A DNA stretch of 64,000 bases from JAJDAT01 sp964344185 (GTDB lineage Bacteria; Nitrospinota; Nitrospinia; Nitrospinales; JAJDAT01), in NCBI GenBank assembly GCA_964344185.1, contig CAYFMN010000019.1:1-64000 (forward strand). Direction: 5' to 3'. The first letter of the stretch is position 1. Each line of letters starts with the position of its first letter. The notes beneath the pieces were generated by a model. It was not told where the DNA came from, ran no database searches, and was given only the letters and a program-made list of their open reading frames with translations. The position numbers were made by a program, and so were the translations under genes. Of the stretch, positions 35,511 to 45,378 are shown piece by piece.

Positions 35511-37709
35511 TTAAAAGAATTCCGATAGGATACTAGAGTATCGGTCCGTCCAAGGTTTTGTTTTCTTCGGTTTTACGTCCCGCCATTGGAATTCTTTTAA
35601 AAGGGTAGAATACATTTCCACATCAGGAGTTATGGCAAACCAGGTTGAAGACTCTTTTTCAGGAGGGTTAACTTCCATGGCTATTTTGAGGCATGAGAAA
35701 AGATTGAGTTTTTGAGCCCCTGCGTAAAGTATTGGAACCATATCTATAAAACGATTAGACACATGAAAAATGATAACGCTTTTTGGTTTTAAAATTGTTA
35801 AATACTCGGAAATTGCCTCTTGAGTCACTAAATGAACGGGAATTGAGCCGCTATTAAACACGTCGATAATTAAAGCGTCGTATTGTTCTTTTTCCGCTTT
35901 TCGCAAAGATAAGCGCGCGTCGCCGTATATCAAGTTTATTTTTTCTTCTTTACCTTTTCCAAATCCAAAATATTGTTTTGCGATATGTCCCACTAGTGGA
36001 TCTAATTCGTAAAAATCATATCGATCCTGAGGCCGTATATAATTTGCTAGAGAGCCTATACCCAAACCTACAACTGCAAATTCAGAAAAGTTCAATTGAT
36101 TTTTACTTAAAAACTCGCCTATAGGAGAACTAGGATAATAGTAAGTAATTGGTTGGTATTTCTTTTTTGGATCTAAATATTGGGCGCCGTGCAAAGTCGC
36201 TCCATGCTGAAAAAAACGAAATTCATTTCGTTCGAAGACTTTATAGATGCCGTAATAGTTTCTGTCTTGAAAAATTACTCGCTCTCGTAAGCTGATTTTT
36301 GAAAGAACAGGAGTGAGCAGTATAACGCTTGCTAAGAAATACGAAACATGTTTATGCCGGTTATTCATCATATATAAAAGGATTACCGTGAAAATGATAA
36401 AGCCAACGGCGATTATTTGGCTTCGAACATTTTGGAATTTATCCGCTTCTTCTGGGAGCAAGCTTAATAAAAGGATAAAGCCAGCCAACAGGTAGAAAAT
36501 TTTTTTAATGCCGATTTCTTTTGATTTATAAATAAAGGTCATTGCTAGACTTCCTAGTAAAAAGGAAATCAAAGTTTCTACCATGTGGTCAAACAGTATC
36601 GGAACTAGCCAATTGATTAAAACTCCACCGAGGAAACCTCCAGTTGCTATTGCAATATAAAACGTGGTCAATTGATTTGGAGAGTCGGGTTTCGATTCGT
36701 TTAATCGATAATGGCAAACTAAGCAAAAGAAAAAACAAATCGCTAAATAGACAAGAGGTTCAATAAAAATAGCCGCTGAGTAGATAGGCAGTTTGAACTT
36801 CAATATGACCATTACCAAATATTCAAACAATGAATTTCCGGTTAATTTGAGAAAGAATAACAATATGCCCAGGAATACGACCAAATAAAATCGTTCCCTA
36901 ATCCATTTAGGGCAATACGGAACCGCCTTAAACCCTAGAACGAAAGTAAAGAGATATAAGGCGAGTGGCGGTATCCATAATAATGGAGCTGGAGCTATTT
37001 CCATTGTGATTACATTTGTTATTGATAAAAATAAAGCTGAAGGAGCGGCGCTGAGCAATAACCATTGCGCTAATTTGTTTTTTGAAGGAATGCTCCAAAT
37101 TTGATTATGATTTTGTGTGTGAAGCGGAACGTACCGTAATAAAAATATTAAAATGATAGCGGCAAACCCGTACAGAATTGCCCAATGATTTAATTGTTGT
37201 GGTATATCAAAGTTTGGCTCAATAAGTACGGGGTAAGTAAAAAGCGCAATAAAAGCTCCAAGATTTGAGCTTGCAAATAGTAAATATGGATTAGTTTTCT
37301 CAGAGAGGTTAGAAGAAGCTAAATGTAATTGGGCATATACTGAAAGACCCGCTAAAACAAAAAATGGAATGCCTATAGTCAGGGTCAATAGCATAACGAT
37401 TTCTATAACGGCTGGTAGCTGATAGGAAGGGTTTGCTAATCGATCCGCTTGAATGGGCAATAACAAAACGGATGCTCCCATTAAAAAACCTATCCATTTT
37501 GAAAAAGAGCTAATATTTAAAAAACGATTTAATAAGTGAACGTGTAAATAACCTAGTAATAAAGCCCCTTGAAAAAAAACAACGCTAACTCCCCAAACTA
37601 AATAGCCTCCGCCAAACCCAGGGAGTATGGATTTGCCTAGAATCAATTCAACTTGAAATAAAAGAAATGAAGCGAGGAAAACGAGAGTTTTAAAGAGGAG
37701 TATGAGCAT
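35511..37709 (-). CDS. Fused MFS-like membrane domain and spermidine synthase-like methyltransferase-fold protein
   Basis: 732 residues. The first about 480 residues hold some 12-14 membrane segments; the last 220 are a spermidine-synthase-like Rossmann domain: VVGLGIGSLANYI (SAM/dcSAM loop), YELDPLVGHIAKQYFGFG (acidic residue), IYGDARLSLRKAEKEQYDAL and IIDVFNSGSIPVHLVT. Such fused MFS/SpeE proteins are widespread but their reaction is not established; true polyamine synthesis is doubtful. The stop codon abuts intergenic repeat A. The gene is divergent from the DUF1015 gene (107-base spacer). Confidence 0.88.
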   Translation of the reverse strand: MLILLFKTLVFLASFLLFQVELILGKSILPGFGGGYLVWGVSVVFFQGALLLGYLHVHLLNRFLNISSFSKWIGFLMGASVLLLPIQADRLANPSYQLPAVIEIVMLLTLTIGIPFFVLAGLSVYAQLHLASSNLSEKTNPYLLFASSNLGAFIALFTYPVLIEPNFDIPQQLNHWAILYGFAAIILIFLLRYVPLHTQNHNQIWSIPSKNKLAQWLLLSAAPSALFLSITNVITMEIAPAPLLWIPPLALYLFTFVLGFKAVPYCPKWIRERFYLVVFLGILLFFLKLTGNSLFEYLVMVILKFKLPIYSAAIFIEPLVYLAICFFFCLVCHYRLNESKPDSPNQLTTFYIAIATGGFLGGVLINWLVPILFDHMVETLISFLLGSLAMTFIYKSKEIGIKKIFYLLAGFILLLSLLPEEADKFQNVRSQIIAVGFIIFTVILLYMMNNRHKHVSYFLASVILLTPVLSKISLRERVIFQDRNYYGIYKVFERNEFRFFQHGATLHGAQYLDPKKKYQPITYYYPSSPIGEFLSKNQLNFSEFAVVGLGIGSLANYIRPQDRYDFYELDPLVGHIAKQYFGFGKGKEEKINLIYGDARLSLRKAEKEQYDALIIDVFNSGSIPVHLVTQEAISEYLTILKPKSVIIFHVSNRFIDMVPILYAGAQKLNLFSCLKIAMEVNPPEKESSTWFAITPDVEMYSTLLKEFQWRDVKPKKTKPWTDRYSSILSEFF

Positions 37710-37816
37710 ATATGGGACGAATAACGCTGCCAGTATTTTGAGTTCTATTTTTTTAAATACTTTGGTCGATTTTTTTCTTATAATCGGCTAAAGCATTCAT
37801 CTACTAAAGAGGTCCT

Positions 37817-39109
37817 ATGACTGAGGTAGTTCCTTTTAAAGGATTATTATACGATCAAAGCAAGGTTGGTTTTTTGAAATTTGTAACGGCTCCGCCTTAC
37901 GATGTAATACAGCCAGATTTGCAGGAAGAACTTTATCACAGGAATCCTTACAATGTCATTCGTTTGATATTAGGGAAGGAATATTCTGAAGACACAATTG
38001 AAGATAATAGATATACGAGATCCGCAAAATCTTTTAAAGATTGGGTGGATGACGAAATTTTTATAGAAGAAGAAAAACCTTGTTTTTACGGGTATAGTCA
38101 AGAATATGAAAGAGAAGGACAAACCATAAAACGTATAGGTTTTTTTGCAAGAGTAAAGCTGGAGGAGTTTGATAAAGGAAATATTTGTCCTCATGAGTTT
38201 ACCCTTGAGAAAGCAAAGAAAGATCGCTCTCAATTAATAAAGGCCTGTAGAGCTAACTTTAGCCCGATTTTTGGCCTTTTTTCAGATCCTTCTGGGAGTG
38301 TAGACGCTAAACTCGTAGAGTCCGAGAATGAAAATGAGATTGGAGTTGTAGAGCAACCTGGAGTTGTTCATAGGGTTTGGAAAATTGAAAGCCAAGAGAG
38401 TATAGAATTTTTGACTCAAGCGTTTCGCGAAAAGAAAATTTATATTGCGGACGGACATCATCGTTATGAAACCGCTTTAGCCTATAATAAGGAGCAAGGC
38501 GAAAACGATGATTCGGCTCACGTGATGATGTTTCTGGCTAACCTGGATTCGGATTCTTTATCGGTTTTCCCAATCCATCGTATTGTAAAAAGCGCTAAGG
38601 ATTTTAATTCTGAATCTTTCATTGCAGAGCTTGAACCTTATTTTGAGGTAGAACCGCTTTCTCCGAAAATTACGGCGGAAGAAATTACCAACCATTTAAA
38701 AGAGCTTCAAGGAGAGTCTAAAATTGCTTTTGTAGCTTATTTAAAAAGAAACAAATATTACTCTCTAATCGTAAAAAAGCCGGATGCGGTTATCCCTCTT
38801 CTTGAAAAAGACGAGCCGCCCGAACTCCAAATATTAGGCGTAGCGCAATTGCATGCCATTGCAATCAAAAAAATTCTTGGCGTGAATACGCGTCTCCCAG
38901 AAAGTCAACACAATATTACATATACTATAGATATTCCAAATGCGATTGAGAGTATAGATGCGGGAGTCGGCGATGTTGCTTTTTTTCTCAACCCAACCCT
39001 ACCGTCTCAAGTAAAAGAGTTGGCAGGCAAAGGGATTCGATTGCCCCAAAAAGCGACTTACTTTTATCCTAAGTTATTATCTGGTCTAGTCTTCAATAAG
39101 TTCTGTTAA
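37817..39109 (+). CDS. DUF1015 family protein
   Basis: 430-residue soluble protein of the DUF1015 family, conserved in many bacteria and archaea and often near serine metabolism genes. Family marks: PFKGLLYDQSKVGFLKFVTA with PPYDVI near the N-terminus, and the IADGHHRYETALAY motif (about residues 213-226). The function is not known. Its TAA overlaps the ATG of engB (TAATG at 39107-39111), so the two are translationally coupled. AGAGGTCC at 37806-37813 precedes the start. Confidence 0.93.
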   Translation: MTEVVPFKGLLYDQSKVGFLKFVTAPPYDVIQPDLQEELYHRNPYNVIRLILGKEYSEDTIEDNRYTRSAKSFKDWVDDEIFIEEEKPCFYGYSQEYEREGQTIKRIGFFARVKLEEFDKGNICPHEFTLEKAKKDRSQLIKACRANFSPIFGLFSDPSGSVDAKLVESENENEIGVVEQPGVVHRVWKIESQESIEFLTQAFREKKIYIADGHHRYETALAYNKEQGENDDSAHVMMFLANLDSDSLSVFPIHRIVKSAKDFNSESFIAELEPYFEVEPLSPKITAEEITNHLKELQGESKIAFVAYLKRNKYYSLIVKKPDAVIPLLEKDEPPELQILGVAQLHAIAIKKILGVNTRLPESQHNITYTIDIPNAIESIDAGVGDVAFFLNPTLPSQVKELAGKGIRLPQKATYFYPKLLSGLVFNKFC

Positions 39110-39705
39110 TGAAAGTTGTCTCGGCAGAATTCATTACCAGCGCAGTGTCGGCAAGCAAATGCCCTAAGCAGAGATTGCCTGAATTTGCGTTTGCAGGTAA
39201 GTCTAACGTAGGTAAATCCTCCTTAATTAATTGCCTGGTTAATAAGAAAAAACTCGTTAAAACCAGCGCGACTCCTGGAAAAACACAAATGATTAATTTT
39301 TTCAGGATTAACGACAAACTCCACTTTGCCGATCTGCCTGGTTATGGTTTTGCCAAAGTTCCAGAGTCTGTTCGTAAGAATTGGAATTTAATGGTAGAGG
39401 ACTATGTGCAGAACAGGGAGAATTTATTAGGAGTTGTTTTTATTGTAGATATTCGAAGAGGATTGACGGAGTTGGATTGGGGGCTGAAAAACTGGTTAAC
39501 CGCTTATAATAAAGATTACATTTTGGTTGCGTCAAAGTGTGACAAATTAACGCGAAATGAAAAGAACAAGCAAATAAGCAAAATCCGAAAAGAATTGAAA
39601 GCGGAAGGAAATGACGACGTTCTTGCATTCTCTAGTAAAACCAAAGACGGGAAAAAAGAACTTTGGGATTGGATTTTACGGAAAGCCGATTTAAAAAAAA
39701 CTTAA
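39109..39705 (+). CDS. engB: Ribosome biogenesis GTP-binding protein EngB/YsxC
   Basis: 198-residue TRAFAC GTPase needed for large ribosomal subunit assembly. G1 GKSNVGKSSLIN (about 30-41), G3 DLPGYGFAKVP (about 75-85), and G4 appears as SKCDKL where most members have TKxD. G2 is TPGKTQ. Start overlaps the DUF1015 stop by one base. A hairpin at 39712-39749 follows between it and the convergent ferredoxin gene. Confidence 0.96.
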   Translation: MKVVSAEFITSAVSASKCPKQRLPEFAFAGKSNVGKSSLINCLVNKKKLVKTSATPGKTQMINFFRINDKLHFADLPGYGFAKVPESVRKNWNLMVEDYVQNRENLLGVVFIVDIRRGLTELDWGLKNWLTAYNKDYILVASKCDKLTRNEKNKQISKIRKELKAEGNDDVLAFSSKTKDGKKELWDWILRKADLKKT

Positions 39706-39711
39706 TTTTCA

Positions 39712-39749
39712 GTCGGGAAAAAGAGTTGCTATAGACCCTTTTCCCCGAC
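39712..39749. terminator. Possible bidirectional hairpin between engB and ferredoxin gene
   Basis: GTCGGGAAAAAG at 39712-39723 pairs imperfectly with CCTTTTCCCCGAC at 39737-39749. The T-run is weak on the plus side; on the minus side a T-tract occurs about ten bases beyond. It probably ends both convergent transcripts. Confidence 0.4.
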
Positions 39750-39755
39750 GATATA

Positions 39756-40082
39756 TTATCCCCAAAGAGCGTCGTCCATCACTAGCCGGTCGACTTTTTG
39801 TCCGTTGCCAATATGGGAGTCTAAGATTTCGTCAACGTCTTCAGGCTTGACCTTGTTATACCAAACGCCGTCAGGATATACTATGATCATAGGTCCCATA
39901 GAACACGGGCCCAAACAAGAGGTGGTGGACATTATAGCTTTTTCAAATAATCCTTTGGATTCTATTCCCGCTTGCATTCTTTGCAAGACATCCATCGCTC
40001 CATTTTCGCCGCAGGAACCCCTTGGGTGCCCCGGAGGTCTTTGATTAGCGCATACTAGGATATGATATGCTGGTTTTGGCAT
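39756..40082 (-). CDS. Thioredoxin-like [2Fe-2S] ferredoxin
   Basis: 108-residue small electron carrier of the thioredoxin-like 2Fe-2S family. Four cysteines suited to one cluster: C11 (HILVCANQRP), C23 (RGSCGENG), and C55/C59 in TSCLGPCSMG. Related to the NuoE C-terminal domain and to stand-alone (2Fe-2S) ferredoxins that use the pattern C-x(n)-C ... C-x3-C. Redox partner not evident; the neighbours are unrelated. ATG at 40082 is preceded on its strand by AAGGAGG, a strong ribosome binding site. Confidence 0.9.
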   Translation of the reverse strand: MPKPAYHILVCANQRPPGHPRGSCGENGAMDVLQRMQAGIESKGLFEKAIMSTTSCLGPCSMGPMIIVYPDGVWYNKVKPEDVDEILDSHIGNGQKVDRLVMDDALWG

Positions 40083-40191
40083 GTAGCCTCCTTGTATCTA
40101 AAAAAAACTAATTTAATTGATTTGGATGTTTTAAAAAGCTAACTGATTTATAAAATCTTTTCTTTTTAAAACCTAACCTTCCCACAAAAAT

Positions 40192-41229
40192 ATGGGTAAT
40201 GATAGCATAGCTCTCTATTTAGAGGAAAAAATATCCGATATTTGGAATGAGTCTGTTGAAAATTTAAAAATAGATACTTTGCCTGGAGACGCATCCAATA
40301 GAAAATATCATCGAGTTTTCGAAGACGGTAAATCGCAAAATAATCGACGATTGATTGTAATGGAGTTAGAAAAACCACAGCCAGACTCGGAACTGGACTT
40401 TGTAGTAATGACAAAGTATCTGGATGAATGCGGTTTGCCAGTGCCAAAGCTTTTTCACTACGACAAGGAAAAAGGTTTTCTTTTGTTAGAGGATTTTGGA
40501 GATCAACTTTTACAGGATCTGGTCGGTCCGCAAGCAGGACGCAACGATAAATTAGTATGGTATCGGAAAGCCATTGATATGTTGATCCTATTGCAAGCGC
40601 AAGGTTCTCGAAGATCAAATCCAAACTGCCCGGCTTTTAATCGACGTTTTGATCTTGAAAAATTAATGTTCGAGATGAATTTTATGATTGAATACTTTTT
40701 AAAAGGTTTAAAAAAATGCGAACCTGCGGAAAGTGAAGTTGGAAAAATTAAAAGTGTTTTAACCTCGCTTTGCCAAATACTGGCGGATCAAGAGACTTAT
40801 CTAGCGCATAGAGACTTTCATAGCCGTAATATTATGGTCCAAAATGGCGAACTAAAAATGATCGACTTTCAAGACGCCCGATTGGGGCCGCGTCAGTATG
40901 ATTTGGTTTCTTTATTAAGGGATTCATACGTAGAGTTAGATGATTCTTTTGTCGACGAAATGATAGTTTATTTTATAGATAAGTTAGAAGAATCCGGCGC
41001 CGAGAAAATTAACAGGATTGAATTTAGAAAAATTTTTGATTTTATGTCAGTACAAAGAAATTTAAAGGCTATAGGAACATTTGCTTTTCAAAAAACTAAA
41101 ATGGGCGTTGATCGTTATTTAGAAGATATTCCAAGAACTCTTGGCTATGTTAAGAAAACTCTGGCTCGCCAGCCTGAACTTTTTAATATTAAAACTGTTT
41201 TAGGCAAATATATTCCTGAAATCGTTTAG
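40192..41229 (+). CDS. Phosphotransferase of the aminoglycoside kinase fold (AmgK-like)
   Basis: 345 residues with the aminoglycoside-phosphotransferase/choline-kinase fold: ATP-site strand RLIVMELEK (about 62-70), catalytic Brenner loop LAHRDFHSRNIMV (about 203-215) and metal-binding IDFQDARLGPRQYDLVSLLRD (about 223-243). This best resembles AmgK, the anomeric MurNAc/GlcNAc kinase of cell-wall recycling, which is a guess from the DFQDAR-x-G pattern. No murU neighbour is present. It begins a row with lptG and ppx (52-base gap to lptG). Confidence 0.8.
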   Translation: MGNDSIALYLEEKISDIWNESVENLKIDTLPGDASNRKYHRVFEDGKSQNNRRLIVMELEKPQPDSELDFVVMTKYLDECGLPVPKLFHYDKEKGFLLLEDFGDQLLQDLVGPQAGRNDKLVWYRKAIDMLILLQAQGSRRSNPNCPAFNRRFDLEKLMFEMNFMIEYFLKGLKKCEPAESEVGKIKSVLTSLCQILADQETYLAHRDFHSRNIMVQNGELKMIDFQDARLGPRQYDLVSLLRDSYVELDDSFVDEMIVYFIDKLEESGAEKINRIEFRKIFDFMSVQRNLKAIGTFAFQKTKMGVDRYLEDIPRTLGYVKKTLARQPELFNIKTVLGKYIPEIV

Positions 41230-41281
41230 CCGGAGACTCTAGCATTTTTAAATATATGACTATTAGTCGGAAACGTTGTCA

Positions 41282-42382
41282 ATGAGACTATTAAAACGAT
41301 ATGTGTTAAAGAAATTTTTATCCGTTTATGCATTAACGTTGATATCGCTAATCGGCGTATTTTTGTTGGTCGATTTTTTTGAGCGAGTGGATGAGTTCTT
41401 GGTTAAAGGCTCCAGTTGGTTTGATTTGTTTGCTTACTATTTTTATAAGATTCCGTTTATTTTTTTCTTCATAGCTCCACAATCTGTTTTGTTGGCTACA
41501 GTGGTTACCTTAGCCGCTTTTGCTAGAAATAACGAGTTTACCGCCATGAAAGCCTGCGGAATTGGAGTTACAGGAATAACCATTCCGATTGTCGTAGCGG
41601 CGTTTTTTATTGGAGTGGCTGTTATAGCCTGTAATGAGTATGTTGCTCCTGAAGCGAATCGGAAAATGAATTATATTCTGAATGTTAAAGTACGTGGTAG
41701 GCAACCTATGGGAGCGGTTCAACGAGATAAACTTTGGTTTCGGTCATCCAATGGTTGGCTTTGTAATGTGAATTATTATGATCCGAATAAATCGCTGATG
41801 AAACGAGTTAGTTTGTTTATTTATGGGGCTGATAATCGGTTGGAAAGAAGAATCGATTCAGCCGCGGCTATTTGGAATGGAAGAGAATGGGAATTTACAA
41901 ATGGGTATATACGGGACTTTGGCCCAGATGAAGTCGTGAATACGCAATATTTTGATAGAAAGGTATTTCCATTACCTGAAACTCCAAAAGATTTAAATAA
42001 AGCTCAAAAAAAACCTGAAGAAATGAGCGTAAGCGAGATGTACAGAGACATTAAGGCCACCGCCGTGGAAGGAAAAGATTCTTCCAGGATGTGGGTGGAT
42101 TTACATCATAAGTTTTCATATCCGTTTATAGGAGTCGTTCTGGCATTAATTGGAATTCCATTGTCCTTACGTTCGAATAGATCTGGAGGAGTTTTATTTT
42201 CGGTAGGATTGAGTTTAGGTTTGGGTTTTGTTTTTTCGTTTATCTATGCGATGGGAATTTCACTGGGACATGGCGGTACTTTCAGCCCGTTTCTTGCCGC
42301 TTGGGGGCCAAACATCATCTTTTCTTGCGTTGGTTTTTATCTGTTGCTGACTTTGGACAGTACGAAAGTTTTGCCCATATGA
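41282..42382 (+). CDS. lptG: LptG/LptF-family lipopolysaccharide export permease
   Basis: 366-residue inner-membrane protein of the YjgP/YjgQ family; with LptB it extracts LPS from the inner membrane. Six membrane segments in two groups of three (about 10-35, 50-75, 95-120; then 270-355) around a periplasmic beta-jellyroll. N-terminus RLLKRYVLKKFLSVYALTLI and DFFERVDEF fit LptG better than LptF. The stop TGA overlaps the ATG of ppx (ATGA). Its presence implies an outer membrane with LPS. TTG 41276 is an alternative start. Confidence 0.88.
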   Translation: MRLLKRYVLKKFLSVYALTLISLIGVFLLVDFFERVDEFLVKGSSWFDLFAYYFYKIPFIFFFIAPQSVLLATVVTLAAFARNNEFTAMKACGIGVTGITIPIVVAAFFIGVAVIACNEYVAPEANRKMNYILNVKVRGRQPMGAVQRDKLWFRSSNGWLCNVNYYDPNKSLMKRVSLFIYGADNRLERRIDSAAAIWNGREWEFTNGYIRDFGPDEVVNTQYFDRKVFPLPETPKDLNKAQKKPEEMSVSEMYRDIKATAVEGKDSSRMWVDLHHKFSYPFIGVVLALIGIPLSLRSNRSGGVLFSVGLSLGLGFVFSFIYAMGISLGHGGTFSPFLAAWGPNIIFSCVGFYLLLTLDSTKVLPI

Positions 42383-43305
42383 CAGTCGTTAAAAAAGTGG
42401 CCTCCATAGATATTGGAACCAATACCATTCGAATGGCCGTTTGGGAAAAAGATTCGCTTGGAAATTTTCGCGAGATCCATTCCAATCGAGCTATTGTTCG
42501 ATTGGGAGAAGGAATGAACTCTGGAAAAAAATTATTAGATCATCGTATCGAAAAAGCTATAGATGTTTTGTCTGGTTTTAAAGATGAATGCAAAGAAATA
42601 GGCGATGTAAAAATATGCGCCGTTGCCACGAGCGCGGTTCGGGAAGCGGAAAATAAAGCTGAATTTGTGGAAAAAGTTAAAAATGAAACGAATATCGAAA
42701 TAAAGGTTATACCTTGGGAAGAAGAAGCCCGTTTAACCTTGAAGGGTATATTTTGGCGTCTTCCAGCAGAAGATTCAGTAACGTTGAGTTTCGATATTGG
42801 CGGAGGGAGCACAGAGTTCATACTTTCAAAAGGAAATCAATTGATCCAAACTTTTGGATCAAAGTTGGGAGTGGTTAGGCTAACTGAAAGATTTCTAACA
42901 AAACACCCGGTCGATGCTAAAGAATATGATTTGTTGGTTGATTTTCTTCGGGAGGAAATAAAAAAAATCCATGAAAACTTTTCAAAACCGGTAATTTCAA
43001 GAATCATTGGAACGGCGGGAACGGTGACTACACTGGCCGCGATTAAAGACAATGTGGTTCCATACGATCCGGAAAAAATCCACGGGATGACTTTAAGATT
43101 GAGTCAAATTAAGGAAATACAAGAAACTCTAAAAAAGATGGATCTTGAAGAACGTATAAAATTGCCTGCTTTAGAACGTGGACGGGAAGATTTAATTATT
43201 TCTGGAACCGCTATAGCAATACAAGTTATGGAAGTTTTTGAAATTGAAGATTTGACCGTTTGCGAGTATGGATTGCGAGAGGGAACGATTTTAAGTAACT
43301 TCTAA
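42379..43305 (+). CDS. ppx: Exopolyphosphatase/pppGpp phosphohydrolase family
   Basis: 308-residue Ppx/GppA protein of the actin-like ATPase fold. P-loop 1 SIDIGTNTIRMAV (about 9-21), VATSAVREAEN (about 80-90), and phosphate 2 SFDIGGGSTEFIL (about 135-147), plus GTAGTVTTLAAI near residue 215. It lacks the C-terminal HD domain of long Ppx, so it is the short form. The frame is open from 42301 but the real start is the ATG at 42379 that overlaps the lptG stop by four bases. Its stop lies in the left end of intergenic repeat B. Confidence 0.92.
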   Translation: MTVVKKVASIDIGTNTIRMAVWEKDSLGNFREIHSNRAIVRLGEGMNSGKKLLDHRIEKAIDVLSGFKDECKEIGDVKICAVATSAVREAENKAEFVEKVKNETNIEIKVIPWEEEARLTLKGIFWRLPAEDSVTLSFDIGGGSTEFILSKGNQLIQTFGSKLGVVRLTERFLTKHPVDAKEYDLLVDFLREEIKKIHENFSKPVISRIIGTAGTVTTLAAIKDNVVPYDPEKIHGMTLRLSQIKEIQETLKKMDLEERIKLPALERGREDLIISGTAIAIQVMEVFEIEDLTVCEYGLREGTILSNF

Positions 43306-43373
43306 AAAATCAGATTTCAGGCAATGGTAAACCAGTAAAAATGCCAATTATTAGAGGTCTCCTTTAGATAGTT
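43297..43373. repeat. Intergenic repeat, copy B (internally deleted)
   Basis: Shares with the other copies the left end ACTTCTAAAAAATCAGATTT, the core GGTAAACCAGTAAAAATGCC and the right end AATTATTAGAGGTCTCC, but lacks about 40 bases of the interior. The left end overlaps the ppx stop codon. Confidence 0.7.
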
Positions 43374-43570
43374 TTCAAACGTTGGAAAACCCCTGAAATG
43401 TGAAAGTTGTTTCCCCAATAAAAGTTTAAAATTGAAAAAACTTCGGAAAAATTGCTTAGTGAGTTGACTTCTTTCTTATTTTATTCCGGTTTTACTTGGA
43501 GAATCGATTCTAGTCTGCTATAAACGTAAGATCACTCAACATTCAGAAATCCAATTATTTACGAAGAATC

Positions 43571-45364
43571 ATGACGAAGCCAAAAACCAGTAAATCAAAA
43601 AAACAAGCCGGTAAAAAAGCCAAAACCCAATCGAATTTGCCAATGAAAGGTAGAGATATCCTTGTCAAAAGTTTGGAAAACGAAGGATGCGATGTATTGT
43701 TTGGTTACCCTGGCGGCGCTTCGATGGAAATTCATCAAGCTTTAACATGCACCAAAAAAATTCGAATGGTATTACCCAGGCATGAGCAAGGCGGTTCTTT
43801 TGCCGCTTGTGGTTATGCGCGCGTTACTGGAAGACCTGGCGTTTGTCTTGCCACTTCTGGTCCTGGAGCCACTAATTTGATTACCGGTATCATAGACGCA
43901 AAAATGGATTCCATTCCAATGGTTGCCATCACGGGCCAGGTTCCTTCGCCGGTGATTGGAAGCGACGCGTTTCAAGAAACCGATATTGTGGGAGCTACCT
44001 ACCCACTGGTAAAACATAGCTATCTTGTTCAGGATATTAAAGATATACCTCAAGTCGTTCACGAAGCGTTTAAAATTGCTGTTAGCGGTCGGCCTGGGCC
44101 AGTGTTGATTGATATTCCAAAAAATATTCAACAGCAAGAGACCATTCCCGATTTTTCCGTAAAATTTGATTTGAAAAGCTATAAGCCGAACCTCGAACCT
44201 TCTATGCTTCAAGTCAAAAAAGCTGCGCACGCCATTATGGAGGCGAAAAGACCGTTAATATATGCTGGAGGCGGTATTATTGCGGCGGAAGCTTCTGATG
44301 AATTAAGGAAATTTGTTAAAACAACGGGTATTCCAATAACGAATACGGTTATGGGGTTGGGTTCTTATCCAATGAATGATCCGCTTTCGTTGCATATGTT
44401 GGGTATGCATGGCGCGGTTTACGCAAATATCGCTATTAATCATGCCGATTTGGTTATTGCCCTGGGCGTTCGATTTGACGACCGCGTGACCGGTAAATTA
44501 TCAGAATTTTGTAAAAACGCTAAGTTTATCCATGTAGATATTGACGCGTCCGAAATAAATAAAAATATTTCTATAGACATCCCAATTCAGGGAGACGTTA
44601 AACGAACTTTGAAGTTACTAAATGGTTTAGTAAAACCAAAGAAAGACATAGCTCCTTGGATAAAAGAAGTTAAAGGGTGGAAGAAAGAATTCCCTCTTCA
44701 TTATGAGGAACATGAAAAAGACATAGTTCCACAACATGTTATTTGTGAAACCCAAAAGCTTGCGGCAAAAGACGCGATTGTTTCAGTGGGCGTTGGTCAG
44801 CATCAAATGTGGGTGGCTCAGTTTTGGAGATTTGAAGAACCAAGGCGCTGGCTAAGTTCCTCAGGATTAGGAGCAATGGGATTTGGATTGCCTGCGGCAA
44901 TGGGAGCGCAAGTCGCTTTTCCAAAAAGGCAAGTTATTAATTTTGAAGGAGACGGCAGTTTCTTAATGAATATCCAGGAACTGCAAACTCTAAAGATAGA
45001 AAACATACCCGTAAAAAACATCGTATTAAACAACGCCCATTTGGGAATGGTTGCGCAATGGGAAGACCGGTTTTATAAATCTCTTCGCGGTCACACGTTT
45101 ATCGGCGACGCAAATTTTGCTGAAATAGCCCATGCTTTTGGAATTAAATCCGCCAGCATATCTAAGCCGGAAGAACTAATTCCAGCATTAAAGAAGATGT
45201 TGAAGCACGACGGTCCCTACGTTTTAGACGTTAAATATCCTTACGACGACAAAAGTAGAGGCCATGTTATGCCGATGATTCCAAGCGGGCATACCTATCT
45301 AGATACTCTTCTGGACGAAAAGCATTCTCTTCGGGAGTATTGGCAGAACAAGGGAATTTTGTAA
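43571..45364 (+). CDS. ilvB: Acetolactate synthase large (catalytic) subunit
   Basis: 597-residue ThDP- and FAD-dependent enzyme condensing pyruvate (or 2-oxobutyrate) to acetolactate, the first common step of valine, leucine and isoleucine synthesis. ThDP glutamate and pyrophosphate regions: FGYPGGASMEIHQAL (about 40-54), PRHEQGGSFAACGYAR (about 70-85) and GDGSFLMNIQELQTL...NN (about 461-491). A basic 25-residue leader (MTKPKTSKSKKQAGKKAKTQ) precedes the usual N-terminus; the internal Met25 is an alternative start. The regulatory subunit ilvN and ilvC do not follow, which is uncommon. A perfect terminator comes right after. Confidence 0.95.
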   Translation: MTKPKTSKSKKQAGKKAKTQSNLPMKGRDILVKSLENEGCDVLFGYPGGASMEIHQALTCTKKIRMVLPRHEQGGSFAACGYARVTGRPGVCLATSGPGATNLITGIIDAKMDSIPMVAITGQVPSPVIGSDAFQETDIVGATYPLVKHSYLVQDIKDIPQVVHEAFKIAVSGRPGPVLIDIPKNIQQQETIPDFSVKFDLKSYKPNLEPSMLQVKKAAHAIMEAKRPLIYAGGGIIAAEASDELRKFVKTTGIPITNTVMGLGSYPMNDPLSLHMLGMHGAVYANIAINHADLVIALGVRFDDRVTGKLSEFCKNAKFIHVDIDASEINKNISIDIPIQGDVKRTLKLLNGLVKPKKDIAPWIKEVKGWKKEFPLHYEEHEKDIVPQHVICETQKLAAKDAIVSVGVGQHQMWVAQFWRFEEPRRWLSSSGLGAMGFGLPAAMGAQVAFPKRQVINFEGDGSFLMNIQELQTLKIENIPVKNIVLNNAHLGMVAQWEDRFYKSLRGHTFIGDANFAEIAHAFGIKSASISKPEELIPALKKMLKHDGPYVLDVKYPYDDKSRGHVMPMIPSGHTYLDTLLDEKHSLREYWQNKGIL

Positions 45365-45378
45365 AACTTAAAGGAAGC

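Noticed and set aside
35511..37709. Calling the MFS-SpeE fusion a true spermidine synthase
   Set aside because: The membrane half and the lack of polyamine pathway neighbours make the reaction uncertain; only the fold is supported.
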